DNA of 64,000 nt, taken from Symbioplanes lichenis (GTDB lineage Bacteria; Actinomycetota; Actinomycetes; Mycobacteriales; Micromonosporaceae). The position numbers and the translations under genes were made by a program. The DNA lies in NCBI RefSeq assembly GCF_030709675.1, contig NZ_JAUZQD010000018.1, positions 1 to 64,000 of the forward strand. The letters run 5' to 3'. Positions 15,118 through 23,662 of the stretch are shown here, in pieces. How positions within the stretch are numbered: the stretch's first letter is position 1; each line of letters begins with the position of its first letter. Below the pieces are notes generated by a model. That model was not told where the DNA came from. It saw only the letters and a list, made by a program, of their open reading frames with translations, and ran no database searches.

Positions 15118-16304
15118 CAGAGCTGGGCCAGCACCAGGCCGCCGCGGGCCTTGGGCGTGAACCACGTGCTCTTGCGCGGCAGCTTCTGGCGCTCGAGGTT
15201 GACGGCGACGAAGTCGTCCACGGTCACCGGGGCGATGAGCACGGCCAGGTCGGCGCGGCCCGCGTCCACCTCGTCGCGCAGCCATCCGGCCGGGTAGTCG
15301 CCGCCGACGTAGGCGATGCGCTTGTCGCCCGGGTCGAGACCCAGGGCGCCCCGCAGCAGCACCCGCTCCACGAGCGCGTGGTCGAGGTTGTCGACGGCGG
15401 GCGCGCCCGGCTCCGCGGGGAGGCTGACGGAGTAGGACTTGCCGTGGGCGTACAGCTCGATGGTGCCCTTGGCCGGCACCTCCGCGGGGCGCGGCAGCGG
15501 ATCGACCCGCGCCCCGGCCGCGGTGAGGCTCGTCACCAGGTCGTCGACCGGCACGCCGGAGATCAGGCGGTTGTAGGGCTGGATCGCCACCGAATCGGGC
15601 GTGGTCACGACGGCCAGGAAGCGCGGCAGGCCGCCGGTCTGCGCGGCCAGGCTGCGGTGATTGCCGTCGGCGACGACCAGCTCGCCACCCCCGGCCAGCG
15701 CGGTCAGCTCACGCTGCAGCGGCCCCTCGGGCACGACCCAGATCGCATGGGTACGCCCGGACTGGTCGACATCCGTCGCGGCCGGCTCGCCCGCGGCCTC
15801 CACGGCGGCGGCCAGCGCGGCGTGCAGCTCCTCACCCTTGCCGGTCTGCAGCAGCAGCACCGGCGACAGCAAGGTGCCCAGGGCCTCGGCGAGCGCCACC
15901 CGCTCGCGGACCTTGGCGATGAACACGTCCTCGTTGCGGATCACCAGCCCCGGCTCGTCGGCACTGGTGGAGATCTGGTCGGTGTCGACCATGGCCCAGA
16001 GCCCGAAGGCCGCGGGCTCGCCCGGCGCACTGATGCGGTAGAGCACCACCACGTCCGCGGCGGCGGCGTAACTGCCATCGGCCTGCTCCTGCGCGAGGCG
16101 GGCGGCGGCGTCGGGCAGGCAGTCCAGGAAGGCGCGGCCCACGGATCCGGGGGCCCGGTGGGGCATCTCGATGGCCAGCGCGCTGCGCGGGTTGTCGGCG
16201 ATGATCTGAGTGATCTCGGCGTCGTCGGCGAACTCGTCGTAGTTCTGGGCTCCGGTGCCACCGGTGGTGATCCAGGCCCGGCTGATCGGGTGCACGACCG
16301 TCAT
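15117..16304 (-). CDS. DUF1015 family protein
   Basis: A 395-residue protein of a family conserved in many bacteria and some archaea, often near serine or phosphonate metabolism genes, with unknown biochemistry. The hallmark DGNHRS motif lies mid-protein (VVADGNHRSLAAQ), and YNRLISG and the KSTWFTPKARGG C-terminal signature are present. The promoter appears to be TACCGT (16317-16312), seven bases before the ATG, giving a leaderless message. It is coupled to a downstream esterase gene. Confidence 0.85.
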   Translation of the reverse strand: MTVVHPISRAWITTGGTGAQNYDEFADDAEITQIIADNPRSALAIEMPHRAPGSVGRAFLDCLPDAAARLAQEQADGSYAAAADVVVLYRISAPGEPAAFGLWAMVDTDQISTSADEPGLVIRNEDVFIAKVRERVALAEALGTLLSPVLLLQTGKGEELHAALAAAVEAAGEPAATDVDQSGRTHAIWVVPEGPLQRELTALAGGGELVVADGNHRSLAAQTGGLPRFLAVVTTPDSVAIQPYNRLISGVPVDDLVTSLTAAGARVDPLPRPAEVPAKGTIELYAHGKSYSVSLPAEPGAPAVDNLDHALVERVLLRGALGLDPGDKRIAYVGGDYPAGWLRDEVDAGRADLAVLIAPVTVDDFVAVNLERQKLPRKSTWFTPKARGGLVLAQL

Positions 16305-16379
16305 GGGGCGAACGGTACCCAGGCCGTCCCACCGCCGGTCGGACGACCCCGGGCCGTCCCACCTGTCAGGTTCGGGTCG

Positions 16380-16583
16380 TCAGATCGAGCGGCGGCGGGC
16401 GTACCCGGAGGCCGAAGGCATGTTCTTGCGCAGGCGGGCCTCGCGGGCGCGGCGGCGCGGGTCGACCGGCTCGGTGGCCGGGAAGGTGCTGACGGTCACC
16501 GGCGGCGCGACCATGGCGGCCACGTCGGCGGGCAGCTCGTCCCAGGACCCGCGGTGCACAGCGATGGCGTCGGTCTCGCGCAT
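16380..16583 (-). CDS. Small basic protein, function unknown
   Basis: A 67-residue protein. The N-terminal half is acidic (RETDAIAVHRGSWDELPADV) and the C-terminal half strongly basic (RRRAREARLRKNM...YARRRS), suggesting nucleic-acid or acidic-partner binding. The ATG is chosen because GGAG stands six bases upstream; an earlier in-frame ATG has none. Lies alone between the DUF1015 gene and pepN (divergent). No family recognised. Confidence 0.6.
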   Translation of the reverse strand: MRETDAIAVHRGSWDELPADVAAMVAPPVTVSTFPATEPVDPRRRAREARLRKNMPSASGYARRRSI

Positions 16584-16789
16584 GGTTTTCTCCGATCGGG
16601 TGACTGTTCTCACTCTTCATCCAACGGCCGACGGGCGGCGGATGTGACTGTTTCGGCCGAAGAGACCGCGATGGTGATCTGCCCAACCGCACCACGAGTG
16701 CGAACTTCGCTCGATGACCACATAGGGTGGCCTGGAGAGCGCTTGGCGCCGGGGCGGCGCCGCCCCGGCCGTCGTGGAGGAGAGTGATC

Positions 16790-19348
16790 GTGGCCGGAGT
16801 TCGTAACCTGACCCAGGTCGAGGCCGCCGAGCGGGCCCGCCTGCTCGAGGTGACGGGGTACGACATCGCCCTGGATCTGACCGACGGGTCGGGCAAGCCG
16901 GGCGACGGCACGTTCCGGTCCGTCACCGAGGTCACGTTCCGCTGCGCCGAGCCCGGCGCGACGACGTTCATCGAGGTGGCCGCGGCGTCCGTGCGCTCGG
17001 CCGTGCTCAACGACACCCCGGTCGACCTGTCCGGCTGGTCCGCCGAGAAGGGCCTGGCGCTGACCGGGCTCGCCGCGGAGAACAAGCTCGTCGTCGACGC
17101 CGACTTCCACTACTCCGCCAGCGGGCAGGGCCTGCAGCGCAGCGTGGACCCGGTCGACTCCGAGGTCTACCTCTACAGCCAGTTCGAGACGGCCGACGCG
17201 CAGCGGGTCTACGCCGCGTTCGACCAGCCCGACCTCAAGAGCGTCTTCACCTGGCACGCCACCGTCCCGCAGCACTGGACCGTGGTCTCCAACATGCCCG
17301 AGGCGAGCACCGAGGCGGCTGCCGGCGGCGCCAAGACGGTGCACTTCGAGCAGTCGCCGACCATGAGCACCTACATCACGGCGCTCTGCGCGGGCCCGTA
17401 CCACCAGGTGCGCGACAGCCACGACGGCATCGAGCTGGGCGTCTTCTGCCGGGCCTCGATGGCGCAATATCTGGACGCCGACGACCTGTTCCTGGTCACC
17501 AAGCAGGGCTTCGACTTCTTCCACGAGCAGTTCGGGGTGCGCTACCCGCTGCCGAAGTACGACCAGCTGTGGGTGCCCGACTTCAACGCCGGCGCCATGG
17601 AGAATTTCGGCTGCGTCACCCACGCCGAGGCGCACTACATCTTCCGCTCGCAGGTCACCGACTACGAGTACGAGCAGCGCGCCAACACGATCCTGCACGA
17701 GCTCGCCCACATGTGGTTCGGCGACCTCGTGACCATGCGCTGGTGGAACGACCTGTGGCTGAACGAGTCGTTCGCCGAGTGGGCCAGCCACTGGTGCAAC
17801 ACCCACGCGACCCGCTTCACCGACGCGTGGACCACCTTCCTGAGCATCCGGAAGAACTGGGGCTACCGGCAGGACCAGCTCTCCTCGACCCACCCCGTCT
17901 ACTGCGAGATGCCGGACCTCGAGGCGGTCGAGGTCAACTTCGACGGCATCACGTACGCCAAGGGCGCCAGCGTGGTCAAGCAGCTGGTCGCCTATGTGGG
18001 GCTCGACGCGTTCCTGGCCGGCCTCCGAGCGTATTTCCAGCGGCACGCGTGGGGCAACGCCACCTTCGACGACCTGCTCAGCGAGCTGGAGACGGCGTCG
18101 GGACGCGAGCTGCGCAAGTTCGCCGCGCAGTGGCTGGAGACCGCGCAGGTCAACACGCTGCGCCCGGTCGTGACGGCCGGCTCCGACGGCACGTACGAGA
18201 ACGTGATCGTGCGGCAGGAGGCGCCGGCGGCGTACCCGACGCTGCGCACCCACCGCATCGGCGTGGGCCTCTACGACCTCGAGGGCGACCGGCTGGTGCG
18301 CCGCGAGCGCCTCGAGGTCGACGTCACCGGCGAGGAGACGGCGATCCCCGAGCTGACCGGCAAGCCCGTCGCCGCGGTGCTGCTGCTCAACGACGACGAC
18401 CTGACCTATGCGAAGCTGCGCCTCGACGAGCGCTCGATGGAGACGGTCGTGCGGCACATCGACGGGCTGGACTCGTCGCTGGCCCGCGCGCTGTGCTGGG
18501 CGGCCGCCTGGGACATGGTCCGCGACGCCGAGCTGTCGGCCCGCGACTATGTCGCGCTGGTCCGCACCGGCCTGCCCCGCGAGCAGGACATCAACCTCAC
18601 CACGGCGACGCTGCGGCAGGCCACGACGGCCCTGGCCATGTACGCGGACCCGGCCTGGGCGCCCACCGGCTGGGCCCAGCTGGCCGAGACCGCCCGCGAC
18701 GCCGTGGCGGCCGCCGAGCCGGGCAGCGGTTTCCAGCTCGCCTGGGCCCGGGCCTACATCGGTGCCGCCCGCGGCGAGGCCGACCTGGCGGTGCTGCGCG
18801 GCTGGCTCGAGGGCCGCGACGTGCCGGCGGGCCTGACCGTCGACACCGAGCTGCGCTGGTCGCTGCTGCAGGCGCTGTCGGCCCGCGGCGCGGCGGACCC
18901 GGCGGAGATCGACACCGAGCTGGCGGCGGACAAGACGGCCAGCGGCGAGCGCGAGGCGGCGCTGGCCCGGGCGCTCATCCCGACCGAGGAGAACAAGGCG
19001 GCCGTGTGGGCCCGGCTCACCGGCCCGGAGAAGCTGCCCAACTGGCTGCACCGGTCCCTGCTGCAGGGCTTCCAGTCGGCGAGCCAGGTCGAGCTGACGG
19101 CGCCCTACGCCGCGAAGTTCTTCGAGGTCGTCGACGACGTCTGGGCCGCCTCGGACAGCGAGCCGGCGCAGGAGTTCGTGATGCTCGGCTACCCGGCCTA
19201 CCAGGTCAGCGCGGAGACCGTGGCGCTCACCGACGCGTGGCTGGCGGCCGAGGGGCACCCGGCGTCACTGCGGCGTCTGGTCGCCGAGGGCCGCGACGGG
19301 GTGCTGCGCGCCCTGCAGGCCCGGGCCAAGGACATCGCCTCGGCCTGA
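16790..19348 (+). CDS. pepN: Aminopeptidase N (M1 zinc metallopeptidase)
   Basis: An 852-residue cytosolic exopeptidase that removes N-terminal residues from peptides, including Clp products. The exopeptidase motif GAMEN is at 268-272. The zinc site is HELAH (His303, Glu304, His307) with the third ligand in NESFAEW. The C-terminal 350 residues form the helical ERAP1-like domain seen in actinobacterial PepN. The GTG start is placed six bases after GGAGGAGA; the open frame extends further upstream without support. The 3' end is followed at once by a 24-bp tandem repeat that includes the stop region. Confidence 0.96.
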   Translation: MAGVRNLTQVEAAERARLLEVTGYDIALDLTDGSGKPGDGTFRSVTEVTFRCAEPGATTFIEVAAASVRSAVLNDTPVDLSGWSAEKGLALTGLAAENKLVVDADFHYSASGQGLQRSVDPVDSEVYLYSQFETADAQRVYAAFDQPDLKSVFTWHATVPQHWTVVSNMPEASTEAAAGGAKTVHFEQSPTMSTYITALCAGPYHQVRDSHDGIELGVFCRASMAQYLDADDLFLVTKQGFDFFHEQFGVRYPLPKYDQLWVPDFNAGAMENFGCVTHAEAHYIFRSQVTDYEYEQRANTILHELAHMWFGDLVTMRWWNDLWLNESFAEWASHWCNTHATRFTDAWTTFLSIRKNWGYRQDQLSSTHPVYCEMPDLEAVEVNFDGITYAKGASVVKQLVAYVGLDAFLAGLRAYFQRHAWGNATFDDLLSELETASGRELRKFAAQWLETAQVNTLRPVVTAGSDGTYENVIVRQEAPAAYPTLRTHRIGVGLYDLEGDRLVRRERLEVDVTGEETAIPELTGKPVAAVLLLNDDDLTYAKLRLDERSMETVVRHIDGLDSSLARALCWAAAWDMVRDAELSARDYVALVRTGLPREQDINLTTATLRQATTALAMYADPAWAPTGWAQLAETARDAVAAAEPGSGFQLAWARAYIGAARGEADLAVLRGWLEGRDVPAGLTVDTELRWSLLQALSARGAADPAEIDTELAADKTASGEREAALARALIPTEENKAAVWARLTGPEKLPNWLHRSLLQGFQSASQVELTAPYAAKFFEVVDDVWAASDSEPAQEFVMLGYPAYQVSAETVALTDAWLAAEGHPASLRRLVAEGRDGVLRALQARAKDIASA

Positions 19349-19422
19349 TCGCCGGGCGTCGCCCTGGCCCGATCACCGGGCGTCGCCCTGATTCGATCGC
19401 CGGGCGTCGCCTCGGCTTGATC
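19327..19422. repeat. 24-bp tandem repeat spanning the pepN stop codon
   Basis: Four 24-bp units ending in GATC. The first (19327-19350) contains the last pepN codons and stop and is the most diverged. Units two to four (19351-19422) have the core CCGGGCGTCGCC. The fourth resembles the first most closely (TCGCCTCGGC-TGATC in both). Confidence 0.8.
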
Positions 19423-19434
19423 GTTTGCGACGGG

Positions 19435-19467
19435 ACCCCCGTGCTGCTTCACACGCGGCGCGGGGGT
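19435..19467 (+). terminator. Possible pepN terminator
   Basis: ACCCCCG pairs with CGGGGGT across a 19-nt loop and is followed by TCTTGTC. The stem is short. From here to 19600 the sequence holds degenerate direct repeats of GCGGGCTTTGTC. No gene is supported between pepN and the Uma2 gene. Confidence 0.4.
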
Positions 19468-19644
19468 TCTTGTCTGCGCAGGCTTTGTCGTTTTGTCCGC
19501 GCGGGCTTGTCATTTGTCAGTGCGGGCTTTGTCGGCGCCGGTTTTGTTTGCGCCAATCGTGGAAATCCGCGACTCGAAACGCGGCGGAAACAACTCTGTG
19601 TGAGTACGCTGGCACTCCGCGTTCGATGTCGATGGGGTGGTCGC

Positions 19645-20205
19645 GTGACGGTGGTGGGCCAGAGCATCGTGCGGCATCCCGCTCCGGACGGGCCGTGGAC
19701 CGAGCCGGACCTGCACCACTTCGCCCAGGACGGGCACCGCTACGAGATCGTGGACGGCAGCCTGCACGTCACCCCGCCCCAGGAGCCGCCGCACGACACC
19801 GTCGTCGCCGCCCTGGTCGCCACGCTGCGGGCGGCCGCCCCGGAGGGCTGGTGGGTGTGCGACCGCCTCGGCGTGGCCCTGGGCGCGAGCAACCTGATCC
19901 CCGACGTGACGGTGCTGCGGCCGCACTCCTCGGGCTCGAGCTGGGCCGCGCCGGGCGACGTGGCGCTGGTGGTCGAGGTGGTGTCGGCGAGCACGCGGGC
20001 CTACGACGAGTTGCTCAAGCCGGCCCTCTACGCCCGGGCGGGCATAGGCTGCCTCTGGCGCGTCGTGCCGGGCGCCGATCCGGTCGTGCACGCGCTGGGG
20101 CTGGGCAACGCGGGCTACGAGCCCCTGCAGACGGCACAGGGCGCCGATCCGGTGCGGATCGACGCCCCTTTCCCGGTCCGGGTCGCGCCCGGAACCTGGG
20201 TGTAA
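19645..20205 (+). CDS. Uma2 family (DUF820) endonuclease-like protein
   Basis: A 186-residue protein of the Uma2/DUF820 family, a PD-(D/E)XK nuclease fold much expanded in actinobacteria and cyanobacteria, with unknown biological role. The fold's core is visible as LIPDVTVL (Asp), then VALVVEVVS (Glu) and a downstream Lys in LLKPALYARAGI. The opening YEIVDGSLHVTPP is also typical. The GTG is preceded by GGGGTGG at about five bases. Solitary; bordered on both sides by tandem repeats. Confidence 0.85.
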   Translation: MTVVGQSIVRHPAPDGPWTEPDLHHFAQDGHRYEIVDGSLHVTPPQEPPHDTVVAALVATLRAAAPEGWWVCDRLGVALGASNLIPDVTVLRPHSSGSSWAAPGDVALVVEVVSASTRAYDELLKPALYARAGIGCLWRVVPGADPVVHALGLGNAGYEPLQTAQGADPVRIDAPFPVRVAPGTWV

Positions 20206-20261
20206 AGCTTCGCCACTGCCGCCGAGGCGGCCTTTGCCGCCGGTCCGGCCTCGCTTCAACC

Positions 20262-20411
20262 GCGGCCGGCGTGGCCTTTGCGGCCGGTCCGACGCCTCGC
20301 CTCAGCTGCGGCCGGCGTGGCCTTTGCGGCCGGTCCGACGCCTCGCCTCGGCTGCGGCCGGCGTGGCCTTTGCCGCCGGACGGGCTGACGTCAGCTGCGG
20401 CCGGCGTGGCT
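20262..20411. repeat. 46-bp tandem repeat reaching into the 3' end of the DUF5130 gene
   Basis: Units begin GCGGCCGGCGTGGCC at 20262, 20308 and 20354 (spacing 46), then again at 20397 (43). The last copy lies inside the DUF5130 gene. The 20 bases at 20302-20321 are identical to those at 20391-20410, where TCA is the complement of that gene's stop codon. Confidence 0.85.
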
Positions 20412-20882
20412 GGACAGCTGGTCGAGGCCGGCCATCACGCCGCCGGCCAGGTCGCCGCCCGCGAAGGCCGCGGCCATCGAGAGGGCGGCCAGCTTGGCGT
20501 CGCGGTCGGAGATGCGCTTCTTGGCCAGCGAGCCGGTGACGATCTCGAGGACCCGCTGGTTGGGCGAGGCCGCCAGCAGGACCGCCAGGTCGTTGTTCTT
20601 GATCTGGGCGTGCAGGGCCTGGGCCGACTCGCGGGTCGGCTCGGCCAGCTCGCCCAGGTAGACGCTGAACGCCAGCCCGGTCTGCTCGTTGGCGGTGCGC
20701 AGCGCGTGGTCGAGGTGCAGCAGCTGGCGCGTCGTGAAGGGGCCCTCGAGGGCGGCGCGCTGCTCGGCGGACATCCCCAGCTCGGGGTGCTCGGCCAAAG
20801 TCGGCCCGCCCGGGTGGTCGAGCGCCGTCATCGGCTGCTCGTGCTCCTCGCGGCTCAGGGCCTGGGACTCACCAACGGTCAC
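20391..20882 (-). CDS. DUF5130 (TPM-like) domain protein
   Basis: A 163-residue protein. The central region from LDHALRTANEQTGLAFSVYLGEL to VLEIVTGSLAKKRISDRDAKLAALSM resembles the TPM-type domain of actinobacterial DUF5130 proteins. A short C-terminal helix (FAGGDLAGGVMAGLDQL) follows. Biochemical function is unknown; TPM-domain proteins often act at the membrane. It overlaps the upstream small membrane-protein gene by 14 bases, so they form an operon. The start is GTG after GGGAGG. Its last codons and stop are the end copy of a tandem repeat. Confidence 0.75.
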   Translation of the reverse strand: MTVGESQALSREEHEQPMTALDHPGGPTLAEHPELGMSAEQRAALEGPFTTRQLLHLDHALRTANEQTGLAFSVYLGELAEPTRESAQALHAQIKNNDLAVLLAASPNQRVLEIVTGSLAKKRISDRDAKLAALSMAAAFAGGDLAGGVMAGLDQLSSHAGRS

Positions 20883-21150
20883 TTGCGCCTCCCACCGTCG
20901 CGGGCCGCGCCACCGGGCGGCCCGTAGCGTCCTGGCCGGCCTCGATCACCTTGGCCGGTGCGGCCTCGCTGACCTGCTGGGGCGAGGACACGAACCAGAT
21001 CGGCTCGAAGTCGAAGGGCCGGCCCGGGCGGTAGCGCCGGTCGGGCTCGTGGCGGCGGCTGGTCGCGAAGACGAGCGCCGCGACGACACCGATGAACGCC
21101 ACCGGAATCACTGCGAACACCAAAATGGTCTGAAGAATCGACAACCTCAA
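20869..21150 (-). CDS. Small single-pass membrane protein, function unknown
   Basis: A 93-residue protein with one N-terminal membrane helix (about residues 5-27, ILQTILVFAVIPVAFIGVVAALV). A basic stop-transfer segment (SRRHEPDRRYRPGRP) and a cytosolic tail containing FDFEPIWFVSS follow. This pattern occurs in short proteins encoded next to DUF5130 genes in related actinomycetes as far as I recall. The start is uncertain: a TTG is used here because no ATG or GTG precedes the helix in frame. It overlaps the DUF5130 gene. Confidence 0.65.
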   Translation of the reverse strand: MRLSILQTILVFAVIPVAFIGVVAALVFATSRRHEPDRRYRPGRPFDFEPIWFVSSPQQVSEAAPAKVIEAGQDATGRPVARPATVGGASDRW

Positions 21151-21366
21151 CGCCCCCAGGCGTCATAAGGAACTTGGCCAAGTCACTGTGTGCCCAGTGA
21201 TCCGAACGTCAATCACGGTAGCGGAGTGGGCCCCGCCACGGACCGCCGGGTGTCAAGACCCACACGTGGGATCTCCGGGGCGGCGCGAAAACGGCCCGGA
21301 GGTGCGAAAATCACCCTCACGCGCCGTCCGCGCCGTTACGGCCCGGGACGGCAGGAGGGGGAGATC

Positions 21367-21855
21367 ATGCGCATTTCCGTCCCGGCCGCCTGCGCGGCAC
21401 TGGCCCTGGCCACTTCCGGCGTCCTGCTGCCCGCGGCTCCCGCGGCCGCGGCCGACGTCTTCCTCGAGATCAACCCCGACACCGTACGGGCCGGCGACGA
21501 GATCGGCCTGCGTGCCAGCTGCGACGACAACCTGAAGGAAGGCTCGGTGGCGGCCGAACCGATCGGCAACGTGCCGGTCGCCCCGGCCTTCGGCTTCCTC
21601 ACGGCCACGGTCACCGTGCCCCGCACCACCGAGGCGGGCGATTATCGCGTCGAGCTGACCTGCTCCGACGGCGCCAAGGCGAGCAGCACCCTGCACGTCG
21701 TGGCCCGGGTCGAGCCCGCCCGGGGACCGGCCACGGGCGGCGGCGGCACGGCGCCCGGCAAGTCGGCTCCGCTCCTGCTCGGCGGGGGCGGCGCCGTGGT
21801 CGCGGCGGGCCTGGCCCTCGGCCTGGTGGCGATGCGCCGCCGCCGGCTCGGCTGA
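21367..21855 (+). CDS. Secreted, C-terminally anchored protein next to a sortase
   Basis: A 162-residue exported protein. A Sec signal peptide (residues 1-30, ending APAAAAD) is followed by a beta-rich domain of about 85 residues with two cysteines (RASCDDN, ELTCSDG), likely one disulfide. Next come a Gly-rich linker, a hydrophobic helix (about 133-155) and a MRRRRLG tail. The layout is that of a cell-wall sorting signal, but no LPXTG-type pentapeptide is visible. The class F sortase gene follows after ten bases. GGAGGGGGA precedes the ATG. Confidence 0.8.
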   Translation: MRISVPAACAALALATSGVLLPAAPAAAADVFLEINPDTVRAGDEIGLRASCDDNLKEGSVAAEPIGNVPVAPAFGFLTATVTVPRTTEAGDYRVELTCSDGAKASSTLHVVARVEPARGPATGGGGTAPGKSAPLLLGGGGAVVAAGLALGLVAMRRRRLG

Positions 21856-21865
21856 GGGGCGAGCG

Positions 21866-22876
21866 GTGTCCGCGGAGGTCCAGCCGGACCCGTCGGCCTA
21901 TCCGGGACCGCGGGTCCCCGACGCGGTCCGCAGCCGGCGCCCGGCCGAGATCGTCCCCCCGGCGGAGCCGGACGAGTCACCCGATGGAAGCACCTTCGAC
22001 GACGACCTGCTGCCCTTCGAGGAGGACATCGACGACGACATCGACGACGCCGATGACGAGCCGCCGGTGACCCCGCAGGGCCGTCCTGGGCGCCCGGACG
22101 AGGGACCGCCGCCGGGCCGCCGTCCTGGCCGGGCGGACGAGGGACCGCCGCCGGGCCACCGGGCCCGGACGACGCAGGGCGCGCGCTCGACGGCGGCGCC
22201 GGGGAGAATGCCCCGGTCCCGGCGCAACGGGAGCCGGCTGCCCGCTCCCCCGCCGGTGCGGGGACGGCCGGTCCTGCCGATCGGGCTGATCGCGGCGGGC
22301 CTGGTCTTCGTGGGGCTGTTCGTGGTGTGCATGGGCGCCGGCGCCATGACGGGCTTCGACCTGCGCGACGTGTTCCGGGGGCCGGACGAGCCGCCGCCGC
22401 GCTCGTTCCCGGTGCTGGAGCCGAGCCGGCCGACCAAGGTGACGATCCCGGCCCTGGACATCGAGGCGCCGATCCTCGACGTCGGGCTGGCCGCGGACGG
22501 GTCGGTGGCCGTGCCGCCGCTGGACCGGCACAACGAGGCGGGCTGGTTCGACCAAGGGCCCACGCCCGGGCAGTTCGGGCCGGCACTGATCGTGGGGCAC
22601 GCCGACACCCGCACCGGGCCGTCGGTCTTCCACGGGCTGGGCCGGCTCAAGCCGGGGCAGGAGATCGAGGTCAAGCGGGAGGACGGCGACACGGCGGTCT
22701 TCAAGGTGAACTCGGTCGAGCACTTCGGCAAGCAGAAGCTGCCGATCAAGCGGGTCTACGGCGACTACTCCCGCCCGTCGCTGCGCCTGGTCACCTGTGG
22801 CGGCACCTGGCTCGGCGGCCGCCAAGGCTACAGCGACAACATCATCGTCTTCGCCAGCCTTGTCGACGCGTCCTGA
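21866..22876 (+). CDS. Class F sortase
   Basis: A 336-residue membrane-anchored transpeptidase-like enzyme. An acidic, Pro-rich cytosolic region of about 130 residues (including EEDIDDDIDDADDE and two RPGRxDEGPPPG repeats) precedes one membrane helix (about 137-158). The extracellular sortase domain has His245 in GHADT, Cys311 in LVTCGG and Arg319 in GGRQGYSDN, the complete catalytic triad in class F context. Class F enzymes are typical of actinobacteria and their substrates are poorly known. The neighbouring secreted protein is the obvious candidate partner. The start is GTG. Confidence 0.9.
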   Translation: MSAEVQPDPSAYPGPRVPDAVRSRRPAEIVPPAEPDESPDGSTFDDDLLPFEEDIDDDIDDADDEPPVTPQGRPGRPDEGPPPGRRPGRADEGPPPGHRARTTQGARSTAAPGRMPRSRRNGSRLPAPPPVRGRPVLPIGLIAAGLVFVGLFVVCMGAGAMTGFDLRDVFRGPDEPPPRSFPVLEPSRPTKVTIPALDIEAPILDVGLAADGSVAVPPLDRHNEAGWFDQGPTPGQFGPALIVGHADTRTGPSVFHGLGRLKPGQEIEVKREDGDTAVFKVNSVEHFGKQKLPIKRVYGDYSRPSLRLVTCGGTWLGGRQGYSDNIIVFASLVDAS

Positions 22877-22900
22877 CGAACAAAAAGCCGAGCGCGCGCT

Positions 22901-23449
22901 CTATGCGGCCTCGGCGACTTCGGTGACGGGGGCGGGCAGGTCGAGCCAGTCCGCCCAGCGGGGGTCGGGGGTGCGATGGCCCAGGACCCGCCAGGCGACC
23001 CCGCGTGGTGCCGCGGGCGCCGTGTGCAGCCGCCACCCCAGCTCGGCCGGGGTCTTGTCGCCCTTGCTGTGGTTGCACTTGGCGCAGGCGGCGACCACGT
23101 TGTCCCAGGCGTGGAGACCCCCGCGGCTGCGGGGGAAGACGTGGTCGATGGTCTCGGCCGAGCCGCGGCAGTAGGCGCAGCGGCCGCCGTCGCGGGCGAA
23201 GATGGCCCGGCGGGAGAGGCCGATGTGGGTGCGGTAGGGCACCTTCACGTAGCGGGTGAGCCGCACCACCGAGGGGACCGGTAAGTCCTGGTGGGCGCTG
23301 TGCAGGATTCCGTCCCCGTCGGAGACGGCCTCGGCCTTGGCGGTCAGCACCAGGATGGTCGCCCGACGCACCGATACGACGCACAGCGGCTCGTAGGTGG
23401 CATTGAGAACCAACGCGGATGAGCCCACTGAGGGTCGTATGTCAGGCAT
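22901..23449 (-). CDS. HNH endonuclease family protein
   Basis: A 182-residue protein common in actinobacteria. An N-terminal region (VLNATYEPLCVVSVRRA) leads to a zinc-ribbon HNH nuclease domain. CAYC and CAKC supply four zinc ligands, and IDHVFPRSRGG with DNVVAACAKCNHSKGD carries the His-Asn-His core. The biological role is unknown; it is not in a restriction or phage context here. The ATG is preceded by GAAGGG at about eight bases, though an in-frame GTG three codons upstream is possible. Convergent with the sortase gene, leaving 24 bp. Confidence 0.88.
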   Translation of the reverse strand: MPDIRPSVGSSALVLNATYEPLCVVSVRRATILVLTAKAEAVSDGDGILHSAHQDLPVPSVVRLTRYVKVPYRTHIGLSRRAIFARDGGRCAYCRGSAETIDHVFPRSRGGLHAWDNVVAACAKCNHSKGDKTPAELGWRLHTAPAAPRGVAWRVLGHRTPDPRWADWLDLPAPVTEVAEAA

Positions 23450-23662
23450 CGTGTTCACCCTTCGGTGTAGGTGCTGGTGGCGCTCCCGGTGTGGTTGTCG
23501 TCTCAGGCGAGGTCGGCCGAGCCCCGCGCGGGTGGCGTAGCTCGCAGGCCAATAGTCCCTGATGGAAGACGAATTGGCGAGCACTATCTGTGGCGCGGAC
23601 GTAAACGTCTGAGGACAGCCGGGCGGATGGCGGGTGCGGAAAGCCCGGTACGGTCGGGACCC

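Noticed and set aside
16610..19258. An 882-codon open frame antisense to pepN
   Set aside because: PepN on the other strand has all M1 motifs; the antisense translation has no recognisable domain.
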